From positions 62,001 to 126,000 of the forward strand of contig CM062380.1 in assembly GCA_031310005.1 (NCBI GenBank): DNA of 64,000 nt, written 5' to 3'. The notes below the pieces were generated by a model that saw nothing but the letters and a program-made list of their open reading frames with translations, searched no databases and was not told the origin of the DNA. Positions within the stretch are counted from its first letter, which is position 1. The number at the start of each line of letters is the position of its first letter. This document shows, in pieces, positions 9,964-20,584 of the stretch. The DNA comes from Dactylellina haptotyla. Taxonomy: Eukaryota; Ascomycota; Orbiliomycetes; Orbiliales; Orbiliaceae. A program made the position numbers and the translations under genes.

Positions 9964-12126
9964 TTAGTTCTTCAAACTTCCTACAGCACATCCCTTTCCG
10001 CTACCAAAGGCGGCATCATCGATGGAATTCCAAAGAGCTTCAATGTTCGCAAGAGTCTCCTTTGTATAGAACATTCTGCATGTGGCAGCCTCCTCGACGA
10101 ACTGCAGAGGAGCCTCGTGGCCCTTACGCACGTTATCGAGCGAGTTGACATTACCGCTGATTGGCAGTGGGAGCTTCTGGGGAAGATCGCGCTTGCGGCT
10201 GCTGATCTCCTCGGGGTCTTGCGTTGGGCTGAATTCCTCGACGGCATTCGCGGAGTCGAGGAGATTCTGATAAGAGAGAATCTCGCTACCTCTCACACCA
10301 CCGACGAGAGGCATACCTCTACCAGGGGTTGGGATACCACCGATGGCGACAGACTTGACCTTCTTCTGGGTTTGCATGAACTCTGAGAAGGTCGAGCAAG
10401 TGGAAGAGCACTGGCCGTCGGTCAACAAGATGATGTTTTCTGCCGCGAATGGCTGGGTCAAGCTGGGCTGGGCGTTGTAATCTTCCACTCCGAGACCGAA
10501 TATTGGCTCGGTGGCATTGAAACGCCAGAGGCTGGAGTACCTGTCCTTATTGATTCGGACAGGTCCGATCAGCTCGTCAACGTTCTTGAAAGGCTTGTAG
10601 TCGTCGTTGAGATTCACAGAGTAGGCCCAGTTTGACCAAGTCGCCGCGAACGCCGAGGCGGATTTTTCGGTATCGTTGGAGTTCGCGAGGGTGGCAAGGC
10701 GGTCGAAACTGAGATCGGCAAAAGCACGGGCCTCGATCAAACCGGCAGCGCATTCCCTGTTGCGCTGTCCGCTGTATGGAAGAGTGTCGGGGAACAGTTG
10801 CATGAACAGGTCATAACCCATCATGATGTAGCCGCCTCCGTTGTTAGTGATATCAAGTATAAGTTTTGTCGCCTTCCTCTGGCGACAGAGGTTAAGGAAC
10901 TTTTGGATCATGCCAATAGTTTCTGGAACATCAGACCAGCACTCCGGAGCGAAAGCGGTTAGCTTGATAACGGCGGTATCGCTCTTCAAGAAGTATCCAG
11001 CAAATATTCCACCCTTATCCGTCATTTCCGGCTTCAAGCCCACCTGTGGAGGGCTAATCGGAGTGTGCTCTCTCCAAGCATTCACCTTCTTGCCAATACG
11101 GCCAACACGACTCAAAACGCCATCCTTTCCACATCTTGGATTAGGAGCAGAGGCTAACATCTGCCCTCCCTTGACGAAGACATCATAGAATGAGTTTGCG
11201 TCTGTGACATTCGCGAAGTTTCCAGCAATCGATGCGGTGAATTGGTAGTCCTGGGTGGTACCGTTCGCAAATCTTACGGAGAAGCCATCCTTGCCGGGAT
11301 ATCGTCTGCGGTGTCTGAAGAATCCATCACCTTGCACTTGTCCTGTACGGCCTTTAGAAGGAGAAAGGCCATTAAAACGTGCATCTGGGCTCTGCAGGCC
11401 TGTTCCGAAAGCGATCTTGTTCAAGTATTCCGTGACATTCAAGCCATCAATGCCAATGATGGCAGAACCGGTAGCCTCGAGCTCACCCTTCTGATTTATT
11501 ATTCCCTGGAAGATCTCAGGCATACTGACGCCATCCTTTGAAACCGAGACAATGTTGAACGGAGAGTCGAATTGAATAGCCAATAGACCACCCATTGTTG
11601 CAGTAAGATGTCCATCATTTGCGGACGCGATAATATTTCGCAGCTTTAGCTCGAAATCGTATTCCTTAGTGATCTCTTTAGCTCGGACTTTGTGAGATAG
11701 ATCTGTGATCTGAGCGACCAAGTCGAGGGGTTGAGGGGCTTGAAAGCCGTCCTCTTTAGGAGGATTCTTCTGGAAGCCGAGGGTGCTCTGGAACTGGAGG
11801 TATCGCTGGACTCCAGTCAGTTGCTCCAAAGCAGCCTTGCGATTGATTGGAACAGAGAACAGGCATTCTGTAGCCAACGCAACTGGCGCCGTCATCATCG
11901 GCGTAACTAAGACCACCGTTAGCACAAATTACGAGTCTAGAGATCAATTTATCAGCTTACCAGAAGCATTTGGATTCTGGGCAGCGAATGAAGCTTTGTA
12001 TGCCTTTTGCATAGAAGCAATCTCTGCACAGGCTCCTTCGCCAGTAGTTCGAGTAGGGGCCACTGGCGAAGCAGTGACAGCACCTGCAGCCAATGCCAGG
12101 AGTGCTACCGACTTGAACGAAGCCAT
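9964..12126 (-). CDS. Secreted S41-family peptidase-like protein
   Basis: Two exons on the minus strand, 12126-11961 and 11906-9964 (phase 1 intron of 54 nt), giving 702 residues. The first exon encodes a signal peptide (MASFKSVALLALAAGAVTASP), so the 653-codon main frame is not the complete protein. The body has the fungal S41 (tail-specific protease, interphotoreceptor-retinoid-binding-like) pattern: an N-terminal 'ANDGHL' segment, a PDZ-like region with 'IIGIDG', 'LILDITNNGGGY' and the nucleophile-bearing 'DGQCSSTCSTFSEF' at about residues 550-563. S41 serine peptidases use a Ser/Lys pair; the fungal extracellular branch (UstP-like) is poorly characterised, so activity is likely but unproven. 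Several N-glycosylation sequons (NVT, NGT, NAT) fit secretion. CTATAAGT at 12246-12253 may be its TATA element. The gene converges on the AA9 gene. Confidence 0.85.
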
Positions 12127-14013
12127 CTCAAAGGACGATAACTTATTTGGTTATCTAGAAGTGGAGCAAGACTAGAACTGTGGTCCAGGAGAAGATAGAG
12201 TTGCTGCTGCCTCCAAGAAAATAACCGGCTGGGCGAAGGGGAACTACTTATAGTCGATATGATAAACCAAACTCTATCACCGAATCTCCAAGAAGCAGTG
12301 CACAGCCCGGAATCATTGTTTCTCCTATCATTGGAAGGTACCTTCCTGTGATTGAAGGCATTATCAGATAGTGACCGCTGGTGACAGGGCCAGCCTCCAC
12401 ATCCGGAAAGACACACACTGCGATTTCGGGAGGGATTGACATTCTCCATACTTTTCGACTTGAGATTATAAATGCATCAGAAAGGAAGGCGAGCTCGGTA
12501 ATCCCCTGCTACATAGTTCCGGACGGGCCGACTAGTTGATGGAGTTAAGGACGGGAAAGCAAGTCGTGCAGGCAGATACGAGCGTCCAGAAAGAAAGACA
12601 AGGTTTATAGAAACCTTCCTAACCGGGGTTGGCATTGTTTATAATCCGTATCGCTTCGTATAAAATTATCCGAGAAATAGATCCAGGGTTGTTTTGACAG
12701 TGCAATCCTACGCGGTACGAAATATTTATCCAGATCTTTGATAAGATCTGCGAATCGATGGCAGGTTTGCGAGAGGTTAGATCTTCCCGCTATGACATCT
12801 AGGATGAATAACGGTATAGGTTAGCTCTTTTGGTTTGTTGTAACCCAAAATCGACCGCTGAACTGTGAACCCATAGTTCGTATAGACATTTAAAATTTGG
12901 CCTCGAAGATCTCCTCTTCCTGCTCGAATTGGAACCTGGGACCGAACGATCAGGCTTCTAAGCGTGATTTTCAGGGTTGCTTCTTTGCATTGGGTTAGGA
13001 AACGCCCCAACAACAAGGCAATTGCCCAGTCGGGCAGGAGACTCCCATCTGCCGGATTGGGAACGGACTATCGAAGCTTGGGTTCCATGTGATGAGGGTT
13101 CGTGATCTTAGACAAGTTAACTAAAGACGTCGCAGCCTCAGCAGGGAGAAACAGAAATATTCCTGTTCATTATATGTTCGTTAGAAGCCACGGTAAAGCA
13201 GCCTTGTGGATCCATGTCGTGTAACGGGCAAGCTTCCATGCGCGCATGCGGGAATGGAGAACCGTGTTGCGTAACGCGCTTTGATGCTTGACCGCAGTTA
13301 ACTGGTTATTTGTCCCATATTACGTATCAACAAAAGCCTCTCCTAATATCAGCCAGCTCGGATGACCTAAAAAAAAAGAGCTCCTCGCGTGTAGTTAAGG
13401 AGCATAACTCTTCGAATACAGCTGCGCAATGTCGGCTTTATAAATCTTCCCAAACTTGAAAGCATGCCTTGTTCAGATCTGGATTCTGGGTAGATGCGTT
13501 GCGGGCTGTTGGAGGTTTTCAAGTTGACCAATTGTAGATGCAGAATGCTACCCAGTTTATCCGGGTTCTTCCAGATCTTTGCTTTGTCGACGGACCAAAT
13601 ATGTACGACAGCCGAGATCCGACTTGGAATCGGAATATTTGCCATTTTATATGTTTTCCGACTCCCATTCAGCCTAACTATCATAAAAGGTTATGCGTCG
13701 ATCAAGCATTCGAATGCATTCCTCATTGCCTCATTTCCCCAGATTTAAAATTACCACGGTACTTAGCCTGAATACCTTGAATCGCTTCGATTCCGTTGAC
13801 CTAGCCAGGTATAAAATTCAAGGCAAAATCCACTGACAGCTTGGTTATTATTAAACTCGGCGAGAAGGAAGACGGGTATCCACATTGTAGGCTAAAACCA
13901 CGTCACGGCAAAAGACAATAATGGCACAATTGATGCAATCAATAGCTCTTCTGCTGAACATGGCTCCGATGGCGATGATAATTGCGTATGAGATCATGGA
14001 TCATGTCCCCGAG
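12127..14013. other. Intergenic divergent promoter region
   Basis: About 1.9 kb between the divergent S41 and SGNH genes. Short open frames near 12780-13020 and 13370-13750 overlap on both strands and look like nothing known. No repeat or RNA gene is recognised. Confidence 0.5.
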
Positions 14014-14021
14014 TATAAATA
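14014..14021 (+). promoter_or_regulatory. TATA box of the SGNH esterase gene
   Basis: TATAAATA, 129 nt before the start codon at 14143, with a second T/A-rich stretch (TATATATA) at 14043-14050. Confidence 0.5.
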
Positions 14022-14142
14022 AGAAGACTTCGACGCCTACATTATATATAGGTGGACCGTGCAAACCTGTGTCATTGCTTCGATAGAACCAGTCTGCCAG
14101 TTCTGGACCACCCGAAGCCCCTTCTCGAACGAAACAACCGCT

Positions 14143-15645
14143 ATGTTGTTCATTAACTCGTTGGTAGCTCTTGTAGCTACAGTTTCGTGTGCTAGCGCTG
14201 CCACTCTATCAAAGCGGGTTCACAATGGCCATTGGATTAACGCTTGGGCCACCATGCCTCAGTTAACAGAAACTTCGAATCTACCTCCAGCACCATTTGT
14301 ATGTTCGATAGTATCCAGACCCACTTGAGAGTACCCGGTCCTCCTTCTGAAAATGCAATCTCGGCTAACTTGATAACGTTTCCGTTTTAGAATGGTACGA
14401 GCGGGGTGTTCGTAAACGCGACAATCCGACAAACATTATTCATGACCATCGGGGCCGACCAGATTCGTATCCGAATCTCAAACGCTTTTGGCGTCAATGA
14501 TTTGCCGATATCTGCTGTCTCGGTTGCTCTTCCTGTTGATGGAGCTGCCGGTGTATCTGGAATTCAGACTAGTACCTTGAAACAAGTGACATTTAGCGGC
14601 AGTTCTTCGATTATCGTGCCTAATGGCGGCCTTGTCGTTTCTGACCCGATTGACTTTAAAATCGCCCCTCTCCAAAACATCGCGGTTAGCATGTACCTCG
14701 CATCGGGCCAACAAGGATTTTCGGTTACGTCCCATCCAGGATCCAGAACAACCTCTTGGATGACGTTCGGGAACCAAATCAATGCCGCTGACTTCACTTC
14801 ACTTCTCCTGATACCGCAAATGTTGCACACTGGTATTTTCTCAGTGCGGTTGAAGCATGGGTTAACGGAGGAGTGAGCTCTTTTGTTATCGTCGGAGACA
14901 GTATCACCGACGGCCGAGGAAGCACTACCAACGGAAACAACAGGTTAGCAAATAAACTCAAACCAAAATATAAATTTCAACTATCCGAGGAACTTTGGGT
15001 ATATCCAACTTTCAGATATGCTAACCATTCTTGTTTAGATGGCCCGATCTCCTACTTCGAAACATGCAGAAACAACATTTCACAAGACAAATATCGGTTA
15101 ACAATCAAGCCGCTGGGGGAAACTGTATATTGAATGACGGGCTAGGACCAAACGCGCAAGGAAGAATCGAACGCGATGTGCTTGCTCAGCCAGGCGTGAA
15201 GTTCGCTATGATTTTCGAAGGCGTTAATGACATAGGCACGGCAGCGGCAACGGCGGAGGTGCAGGAAGTTGTGTACCAAAGACTCGTTCTCGCTTTCAAA
15301 CAGATCGCGACTCGAGTGCACACTTTTAAGATCCCGCTCTTCGTTGCTACGATTACGCCATTTGGCTCGCCGAATTCGGTATTACAACCATACTCCGCAC
15401 CCGCGAGGGAGGTTACCAGGCTACGTATCAACGATTGGATAAGAAAATCGAAGGGAACAGTATTCGATGCCGTCATAGATTTTGATGCTCTACTACGGGA
15501 TCCAAAGAATGCAACTCAATTGAACCCTATATATGATAGCGGGGACCAGCTACATCCAAGTCTGCAAGGTTATCAATATATTGCTGACAAGTTCCCATTG
15601 GACTTGTTTGACAAATTTGAGAACGGAGTTGACGGCTTCAACTAG
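14143..15645 (+). pseudogene. Secreted SGNH/GDSL esterase gene with an apparent 5-nt frameshift
   Basis: Exons 14143-14298, 14391-14943 and 15039-15645. Signal peptide: MLFINSLVALVATVSCASA. The SGNH hydrolase blocks are present: 'VIVGDSITDGRG' (nucleophile Ser), 'EGVNDIG' (Asn of block III) and 'GDQLHPS' (Asp-x-x-His of block V). The second and third exons join through a phase 2 intron (14944-15038) to give 'GNNRWPDLLLRNM'. Within exon 2 the frame changes at 14792-14806, where CTTCA occurs twice in tandem. With a single copy the frame would continue through 'VAHWYFLSAVEAW', a segment I recall as conserved in this family. As written, translation leaves frame and stops at about 14876. Either the gene is a young pseudogene, the sequence carries an error, or a weak intron (GTTCGG at about 14766 to CTCAG at 14843) restores frame while deleting that segment. 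Confidence 0.75.
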
Positions 15646-16355
15646 GAAGTTGGAAATACAAAAATTTGTACAGTAAAAAAGCTTCAGACTAGCTTAGGTC
15701 GAATGGTATCCTCCATCCTAGTCTCAATGTAATCTACTAGTCAACTCTGTAGTGTTACCTATATACACGTATACATACCACCGGGTTTAGTTCCAACAGG
15801 ATAGACAAATACGATGGCGGCGCGCGTTGCGACATTGGAAGAGAGCGAACCCTACTAAAACCTGGATCGAAGATGGAGACGAAGTACCTGGGATGGATAA
15901 ATTCTCTAAAGCAAAAGTTTGATGGCGTGCCACGTCGTGTTGTCAATGCTATGGAAAATCGTTCAACGAAGTTAGGTTCGGAGAGGTAAAAGATTGCATA
16001 TAAAATTTGCAGTTCGACGCGTTTTATAATTTAGGGTGCGTGCCGTTATTACTCCTATCTTATATTCTCCTCGCTTCTCGTGCTTGGGCAATTAAACCTG
16101 TCGATAAGACCCACGTCCGAAGGGCTGAAAATTCCTAAGCGTGACCCTGCAGGGCCGGCCGAACAACAATTGTGCGACCCACCTTGTTCCTTATCAGGCT
16201 AACTCGCTCAGGTGGCGCCCAATCAGCACCGTCAGAACGGTTGTAGCACCGGCCGAAAACAACAAAAACCAAAGCCTGCATAGAGCTGAGGGCTGAGTGT
16301 GCAGTGGGAGCCCCGATCGCGACTCGTGCTCCCATGAGGCGGTTTTCTTTATGGC
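15646..16355. other. Intergenic, no gene seen
   Basis: Holds the 3' end of the SGNH gene, an A/T-rich zone, and from about 16135 a more G/C-rich stretch that leads into the T-run and hairpins upstream of the next gene. No coding frame is recognised. Confidence 0.5.
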
Positions 16356-16458
16356 TTTTTTTTTTTTTTTTTTTATGTGAAGGTTGGTTTCCAGCCAACC
16401 GGCCTGCCCGCTGGCAGCCGCCCTCTGTACAGCGGATGGTCCCTTAAAAGGACCATCC
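16356..16458 (+). promoter_or_regulatory. T19 tract followed by three stem-loops
   Basis: A run of 19 T (16356-16374) is followed by three consecutive inverted repeats: GGTTGG/CCAACC (16382-16400, 7-nt loop), CCGCTG/CAGCGG (16408-16435, 16-nt loop) and GGATGGTCC/GGACCATCC (16434-16458, 7-nt loop). They end 100 nt before the start codon of the wall-protein gene, so they may lie in its promoter or leader. The function is unknown. Confidence 0.45.
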
Positions 16459-16557
16459 TTTCCGGATGAAAATGTCGCGATCTCTTCTGAGCTTCTGTCA
16501 ATTGAGGTTTCAATAGAGAAAACTGGTGGAATTCAGGTTTAGGTTTGGATACTCAGA

Positions 16558-18606
16558 ATGACTTCCCTGGGCGGCCGCACGACTATCCTCCTGTTATCTC
16601 TTTTAAATATCTTGCAACCTTTGCTTGCCGAGACAATCAGTGTTCAACCAAATGCCAGTAAGGAGCAACCTTTCTCAATTCCAACAATCTCACCTTGCAT
16701 ACAAAGCTAACGTGACAATTGCTTGGATTAGCCCATTCTACCCTCTCGCACTGTGGCCCAGATTGCGCAGTAGCATATACGGTCGTTGAGGTTTCGTGGG
16801 CACCTACGGTAGCGACGCTCACTGCATACGGCGGACCGAGCGATGTTGCCAGCTCGAGCTCTATATATTCCCAATACTGGGCGCAATTCTCCCCGGAATC
16901 GGTCCTAGGATCTGTTGCGACGGACTGGCGGTCGCCGTATTTCACTGCAACCTGCTGTGATACTGCCTACTACATTGCTTCTGGAGTCACCGCCCAATTC
17001 TCAACCACAACTGGAGACCCGGAAATCTGTACGCCAACAGAGATCATATTCACCGGGCAGCCCGTCGGCACAGTGCAGCCCTCCGCCCCAGCAAGCCTTG
17101 CATTTCTTCAGCACGATTGCAGCGTTTCGACAACAGTTATCAAAACCGTCTTGACACAAGTTACCATCTCAGCAGCCACTCCAAATCCTCCGACGGGGAC
17201 GGCCGACGGTCAGAAAACGTGGTGGGATGATTCCGACACAATTACAATACTCGTATCCCCAACTCCGACTCGTAGGTGTCATGCTCTCAGCCTGTTTTCG
17301 ATGATATTCTAACACTAGCCGTCCAATAGAATTCACAATATCTTCATGCTCTGTTGGCGGCAATTGTCAGTGGAGCGTGGGAACCATGAATTTAGTCTGG
17401 GAAGCAACAACGATAACGATTAGCGGAAATGCTAGCGAGCTCGCGTCTCAAGAGGCTGAGCTCTCAACATCCGTCAGAGATACCGAAGACTGGGTAAACG
17501 CGACCAGCGGTTGGGATGGTAGTTTAGGGGCCACTGCACCGTGCTGCGCCACCTCTATCTATCTCGACGATGATTTAATTATCGACTATGACGGATATTG
17601 CCCAACTACGGTATTAACAGGCTACAGTACGATTCTGCCGCAAGACATCGCATATAGCTTTATAGATGGGGATCTAGCCCATTGCAACATCAATATCGGG
17701 GGAGGAATAGCAAGCACTAAAACCGCTGTCTATGTTGCCAAACTCACGGCCGATGTTGATGGTGGCACGACTACAACGACCCCACCAGCCACAAAAGAGC
17801 CAGATACAATCCCAACCTCAACCACGACTTCAATTATCACAAAAGATACCGAAGTGATCCATTCCACGACCACGCCAAGGCCAACGACAAATCGGCCACG
17901 GACTACATCGCGCCAACAGCAACAGAGCCCTTCCCTAGGACAGAGCTCGCGTCCACAGCCACCCATCTCACCACCCAATCAGTCGTCAAATCCCAACAAT
18001 CCCGTGAACCCACCGGCTACAAACCCGAACAATAACCCCGTAAACACCGCACTTCCTGTCAATACACCTGGGAATACTCAGAACGGTGGGGCGCCTGGGG
18101 TTTCGACGAACCTCGTGATCCCAGGAACACTTGCTCCACAACCATCGTTGTCCACCATATTTGGCACCTCTCCGATCGAAATTACAACCACAGATGCAGC
18201 TGGTAGTCAAACGGTAATATCTACGTTCACCACGGTGCCAGTGGGGACGGCAGTCAATATCATCACGACAGATAGCGAGGGAAACTCCATCACTACTAGA
18301 GTTACCTTTACAAATCCAGCGGGCTCTGCGGAGGACTCCTCTCGAACTACTATATTGACAGTGACAACCCGACAAGGAACAGGTTTCACCGTTGAAACTA
18401 TAACTAGTATTATCGCTGACGAGACGGGAACGGCTTCTCTTACGAGCGAGGAAACCGGCGCGCCAACAAACTTAAACGAACCTGGGCCGACTGAGTCGTC
18501 AACATCCACTGGGTCACCTTCACAAGCAGCTTCGCAGAATAAACGTATTCCGATATTTGAGCTTATTTCGGGCCTCCTAACTATTGGTGCCCTTCTATTC
18601 CTATAA
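16558..18606 (+). CDS. Ser/Thr-rich GPI-type cell-wall protein
   Basis: Exons 16558-16657, 16732-17271 and 17330-18606 (both introns phase 1) give 638 residues. The first exon encodes a hydrophobic signal sequence (TTILLLSLLNILQPLLAE). The N-terminal half is a Cys-containing ectodomain made of two similar parts, each with a CC pair ('TATCCDTAYYI' and 'TAPCCATSIYL') and Trp-rich surroundings, which looks like an internal duplication. Residues about 340-450 are a Thr/Pro/Asn-rich stalk ('TTTTPPATKEPD', 'PVNPPATNPNNN'), followed by Thr/Ser-rich beta-type repeats ('TTTDAAGSQTVIS', 'ITTDSEGNSITT'). The end has a small-residue site followed by a hydrophobic tail (LISGLLTIGALLFL) with no charged residues, the usual GPI-attachment signal. 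It is probably a plasma-membrane or wall-anchored glycoprotein; I do not recognise an enzymatic domain. Confidence 0.8.
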
Positions 18607-19227
18607 AAAAAGTATCTTTGAACTTTTTTGATTTGTTTTTTGAATTCTGGCTAAGAGGCTTTGGATAAACAGGAGTTGCTTTTATGTTTTCATTTTCTAC
18701 CCAATAATATATTATGCCATGTTAGATGTTCAGATGCATGAGATGAGACGATTAGAGATGATAATTAATGTCTATTAACTTCAATTTAATGTTATATGAT
18801 GGATTGGTTCTACGTCGCGCGCGTCGCTAACACCGCTGCCATACGTGATTCTAGTGGACATCCACATGAAGGCAAGAATCGAAAATACATCATGTCTTTA
18901 TAGTATAGTATAGCTTTCTAAGCTCTCTTTATGGTGTTCCAGCTTTATCCTGGTATTAAGTGGATCCATTTCTCATCCATTTATCCGTAAGAAAACAATC
19001 GTATTTAACCCGTATATTGCATTGACAATATAATGGGTTTCAGGGATGCAGACACCATCTTCATAGCAACGTGAGTTGGCCACGACGTTTGCGTGACTAA
19101 TGTATCCACTCCAATTCTGCGGTTTCGTGGCTCGCAACTAGTTAAATAACCTCGCCAGCTTCCCTGATTCACACTCGGATGCATTCTATCGGTAAACTGT
19201 CTGGATTATATTCAACTCTCGCCGGCC
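18607..19227. other. Intergenic, no gene seen
   Basis: About 620 nt of A/T-rich sequence between two plus-strand genes, with several TATAGTATAG-like stretches near 18900. It should hold the terminator of the wall-protein gene and the promoter of the phosphatase. Confidence 0.5.
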
Positions 19228-20266
19228 ATGACTAGTAAGAACGATATAAACGACGTCAAGATATCCGTCGGATCCGTAAGCCTCGCCGGGTTGGCTGCGG
19301 TTCACAATTGCCGTGATGTTGGGGCCACAATCAACAGATTTTTCGGAAAGCCGTAAGCGTTAGGTTCACATCCTATCCGCATTCGGTGCCTGGTGATTAA
19401 CGAGGTTCGAATGCCATAATAGGGTGATGAAGGAAGGCCGCCTCTTTCGGTCTGGTCGCCTTGGTAAAGCCCATCCGCAGAGCTTTCAAACTTGTCGGCG
19501 CGCTTGCTGAACAAAAGGGAAACCCAACCCGACAGACTCCGCGACGCCGGCAGACATGGAGCTGCTCACCGAGTCAACACATCTGAACACCATCATCGAC
19601 CTACGCACCAAAACCGAACTCGAACGCGTCCCTACGAAAAGGGCAGACGGGAACCCCGTCGCAGTCGTGTCCGGCGCTACGGTTTACAATATCCCTTATA
19701 TCAACGACGCGTATATCAGGAAAGCATTGTTGAGCAAACTCCCCTGGCATCGGTTCATCCAAGTCATCGTGTACCATATCCTAGGTTTCAGAACTGCCGT
19801 TGCCAAAATCGTGTCCAGGCTGGTAATCGTCCCCATGGGTCTACGAGGGATCGCATACGAATGTGTAAAGTGGCTGGGACCAGAAATTCAACAGACTTTC
19901 TCCATATTCTCCGATGAGAGCAGATATCCTACGCTCATCCATTGTACCCAAGGGAAAGACCGAACAGGACTAGCTATACTATTGGTTTTGCTTGTTCTCT
20001 TAGGGGAGAACGACGCAGGCGTCAAGGCTATCGATTATGACTACATGCTCTCTAATGATGGCCTCAAGGGCTTAAGAGAGGAAATGATTAAAGAGATGAG
20101 GCCATTTGGATATACTGATGAGTTTCTGGAGGCACAAGAAGGATGGGTTGAAGTTGTCGTTGGATTTATCGAAGAAAGAGGCGGTATCGAGAAATATCTG
20201 GCCAGCGTCGGTGTCAACGCTGATGATTTAAATCGGATACGTAAGTATTTATTGGTTGATAACTAA
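19228..20266 (+). CDS. Tyrosine phosphatase family protein (Y_phosphatase3 type)
   Basis: Exons 19228-19352, 19423-19463 (41 nt) and 19536-20266 give 298 residues. The short middle exon supplies 'VMKEGRLFRSGRL', and the joined sequence runs 'NCRDVGATINRFFGKPVMKEGRLFRSGRLDSATPADMELLTE', matching the start of this phosphatase family. The active-site loop is 'HCTQGKDRTG' at about residues 191-200 (Cys-x5-Arg, Cys nucleophile), preceded by 'IIDLRTKTELE'. The family includes fungal and bacterial tyrosine/phosphoinositide phosphatases related to LipA; the substrate cannot be told from sequence. The small exon sits between two phase-shifting introns (70 and 72 nt), so skipping it would break the frame. 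It ends 318 nt before the 3' end of the opposing MFS gene. Confidence 0.9.
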
Positions 20267-20584
20267 AAGCCTGGTGAGGCCACCCCTTGAACTTAAGATA
20301 TGAATCACCCGGCCCCTCTCCGAGTTTAACTTTTCGGCCGTCATTTGGTTTTAATTGAGCCCTTATCAACGGAGTAACAAAGGAAATCCACGAATAAACT
20401 TTTTGGAATCTATCTACAAAGATAATCACATACTCGATATTGTCTTAGCGATGAGATACCTCGCACCAATTATATCATTATGTTTGGTTCTAACTCAATA
20501 CTACAATAAAAGACTCATTAATTGCGAACGTCGCGCAACCGTTCCAAAAAAATAACAGGGCTACCAGGCGTTCCACATAAGATA

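Noticed and set aside
19395-19415. GGTTCGAAT word resembling a tRNA T-arm
   Set aside because: It lies in a phosphatase intron with no D-arm or acceptor stem around it; chance.
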